From Gammaproteobacteria bacterium (GTDB lineage: Bacteria > Pseudomonadota > Gammaproteobacteria > Steroidobacterales > Steroidobacteraceae): a stretch of DNA of 32,184 bases. This document shows positions 31,684-32,184 of this stretch, one piece after another. Position numbers and translations under genes: made by a program. The stretch's first letter is position 1; the number at the start of each line of letters is the position of its first letter. Where the stretch lies: contig PLAH01000062.1 of the NCBI GenBank assembly GCA_003134045.1, positions 1-32,184 on the forward strand, read 5' to 3'. Under the pieces are notes generated by a model, which saw only the letters and a list, made by a program, of their open reading frames with translations, ran no database searches and had not been told where the DNA came from.

Positions 31684-32184
31684 ATGAACCGTATTCTTTT
31701 GGCGTCGATCGCCGCCCTGGCGAGCGCAACCGCGCTGGCGGCGCCCGTGACCTATGTTCTGGATCCCCATCACACCTACCCGAGCTTCGCGGCCGACCAC
31801 ATGGGCGGCCTATCGGTATGGCGCGGCAAGTTCACGGATACCACGGGCAAAGTGGTCTACGACAAGGTCGCGAAGTCCGGATCCATCGATATCACCGTCA
31901 ACATGAACTCCGTCGATTTCGGCATGGCCAAATTGGACGAGCACGCGAAGTCGCCCGACATTTTCGATGTGGCGAAATTCCCCACGGCCACCTATTCCGG
32001 GAAATTCACCAAGTTCAACGGCGCGGCGCCCACCGAAGCGCAAGGCACCCTGACCCTGCACGGTGTGACCAAGCCCGTCACGCTGACCATCAGGTCGTTC
32101 CTGTGCAAGCCGGATCCGATGACGAAGAAAGAGGTCTGCGGCGCCGATGCAACCACCACGTTCAACCGCAGCGACTTCGGCGTG
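31684..32184 (+). CDS. YceI-family periplasmic protein (3' end outside window)
   Basis: 167 codons visible from ATG 31684, with AAGGAG seven bases upstream. A Sec signal peptide (MNRILLASIAALASATALAA) leads into the YceI lipocalin-like barrel: 'VTYVLDPHHTYPSFAADHMGGLSVWRGKF', 'SGSIDITVNMNSVDFGMAKLDEHAKSPDIFDVAKFPTATYSGKF' and 'AQGTLTLHGVTKPVTLTI'. Members bind polyisoprenoid or amphiphilic ligands in the periplasm. A Cys pair in 'FLCKPDPMTKKEVCGAD' could form a disulfide. Only about 20-30 residues should be missing at the right edge. Confidence 0.92.
   Translation, partial: MNRILLASIAALASATALAAPVTYVLDPHHTYPSFAADHMGGLSVWRGKFTDTTGKVVYDKVAKSGSIDITVNMNSVDFGMAKLDEHAKSPDIFDVAKFPTATYSGKFTKFNGAAPTEAQGTLTLHGVTKPVTLTIRSFLCKPDPMTKKEVCGADATTTFNRSDFGV

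Overview
The window is high-GC proteobacterial DNA. The gene families (RND/NodT efflux, KdpDE, FecI/FecR with TonB receptors, CsrA, CTGT-N8-ACAG LexA-type site, RAYT-like transposase) fit a gammaproteobacterium, perhaps near Xanthomonadales/Steroidobacter relatives. That placement is inference; there is no rRNA or marker gene to settle it. No tRNA, rRNA, CRISPR array or intact insertion sequence was seen.

Layout. (1) 1-5.9 kb: efflux locus, with a heavy-metal-type RND pump (cut by the left edge) and its membrane fusion protein on the minus strand, and two tandem, closely related NodT-type outer-membrane factors on the plus strand. (2) 5.9-8.3 kb: kdpE and an N-terminally truncated kdpD with no kdpFABC beside them. 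(3) 8.4-10.1 kb: a compact minus-strand group of small genes (EF-hand protein, unknown protein, small protein, YnfA-type membrane protein, and a second copy of the small protein). (4) 10.2-14.5 kb: a worn region with a truncated glycosyltransferase, an intact aldehyde dehydrogenase, the 3' half of an M19 dipeptidase gene, a LexA-like box before a 128-aa unknown gene, and a RAYT-like protein with a damaged HUH motif.

(5) 14.5-18.4 kb: a LysR regulator followed on the same strand by three overlapping genes: a haem-oxygenase-like diiron oxygenase (HDO, BesC-like), a 2-oxoglutarate/Fe(II) oxygenase resembling the BesD family but with an HxD metal motif, and an EgtD-family methyltransferase whose predicted histidine-contact positions look altered. 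This looks like an uncharacterised small-molecule pathway acting on a free amino acid and is the best candidate for an undescribed system here.

(6) 18.7-28.7 kb: a lasso-peptide locus. A 31-codon precursor gene, a B protein (RRE plus leader peptidase) and an asparagine-synthetase-like cyclase C lie on the plus strand. Converging on them is a minus-strand series csrA, ECF sigma factor, FecR, STN-containing TonB receptor and S9-type lasso isopeptidase. The likely logic is that peptide is made by A/B/C, recaptured by the TonB receptor (signalling through FecR and the sigma factor) and opened by the isopeptidase. A csrA paralogue heading this series, with CsrA-like GGA sites over the ribosome binding sites of the precursor and sigma genes, suggests an added post-transcriptional layer. 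The predicted core peptide begins with Asp and has Asp9 as ring acceptor, which is unusual. By eye this segment is less GC-rich than its flanks, suggesting transfer.

(7) 28.3-32.2 kb: two paralogous XRE regulators, each behind an identical 20-bp double palindrome (the first shared with divergent csrA); modB-modC without modA; a nitroreductase; and a YceI-family protein cut by the right edge.
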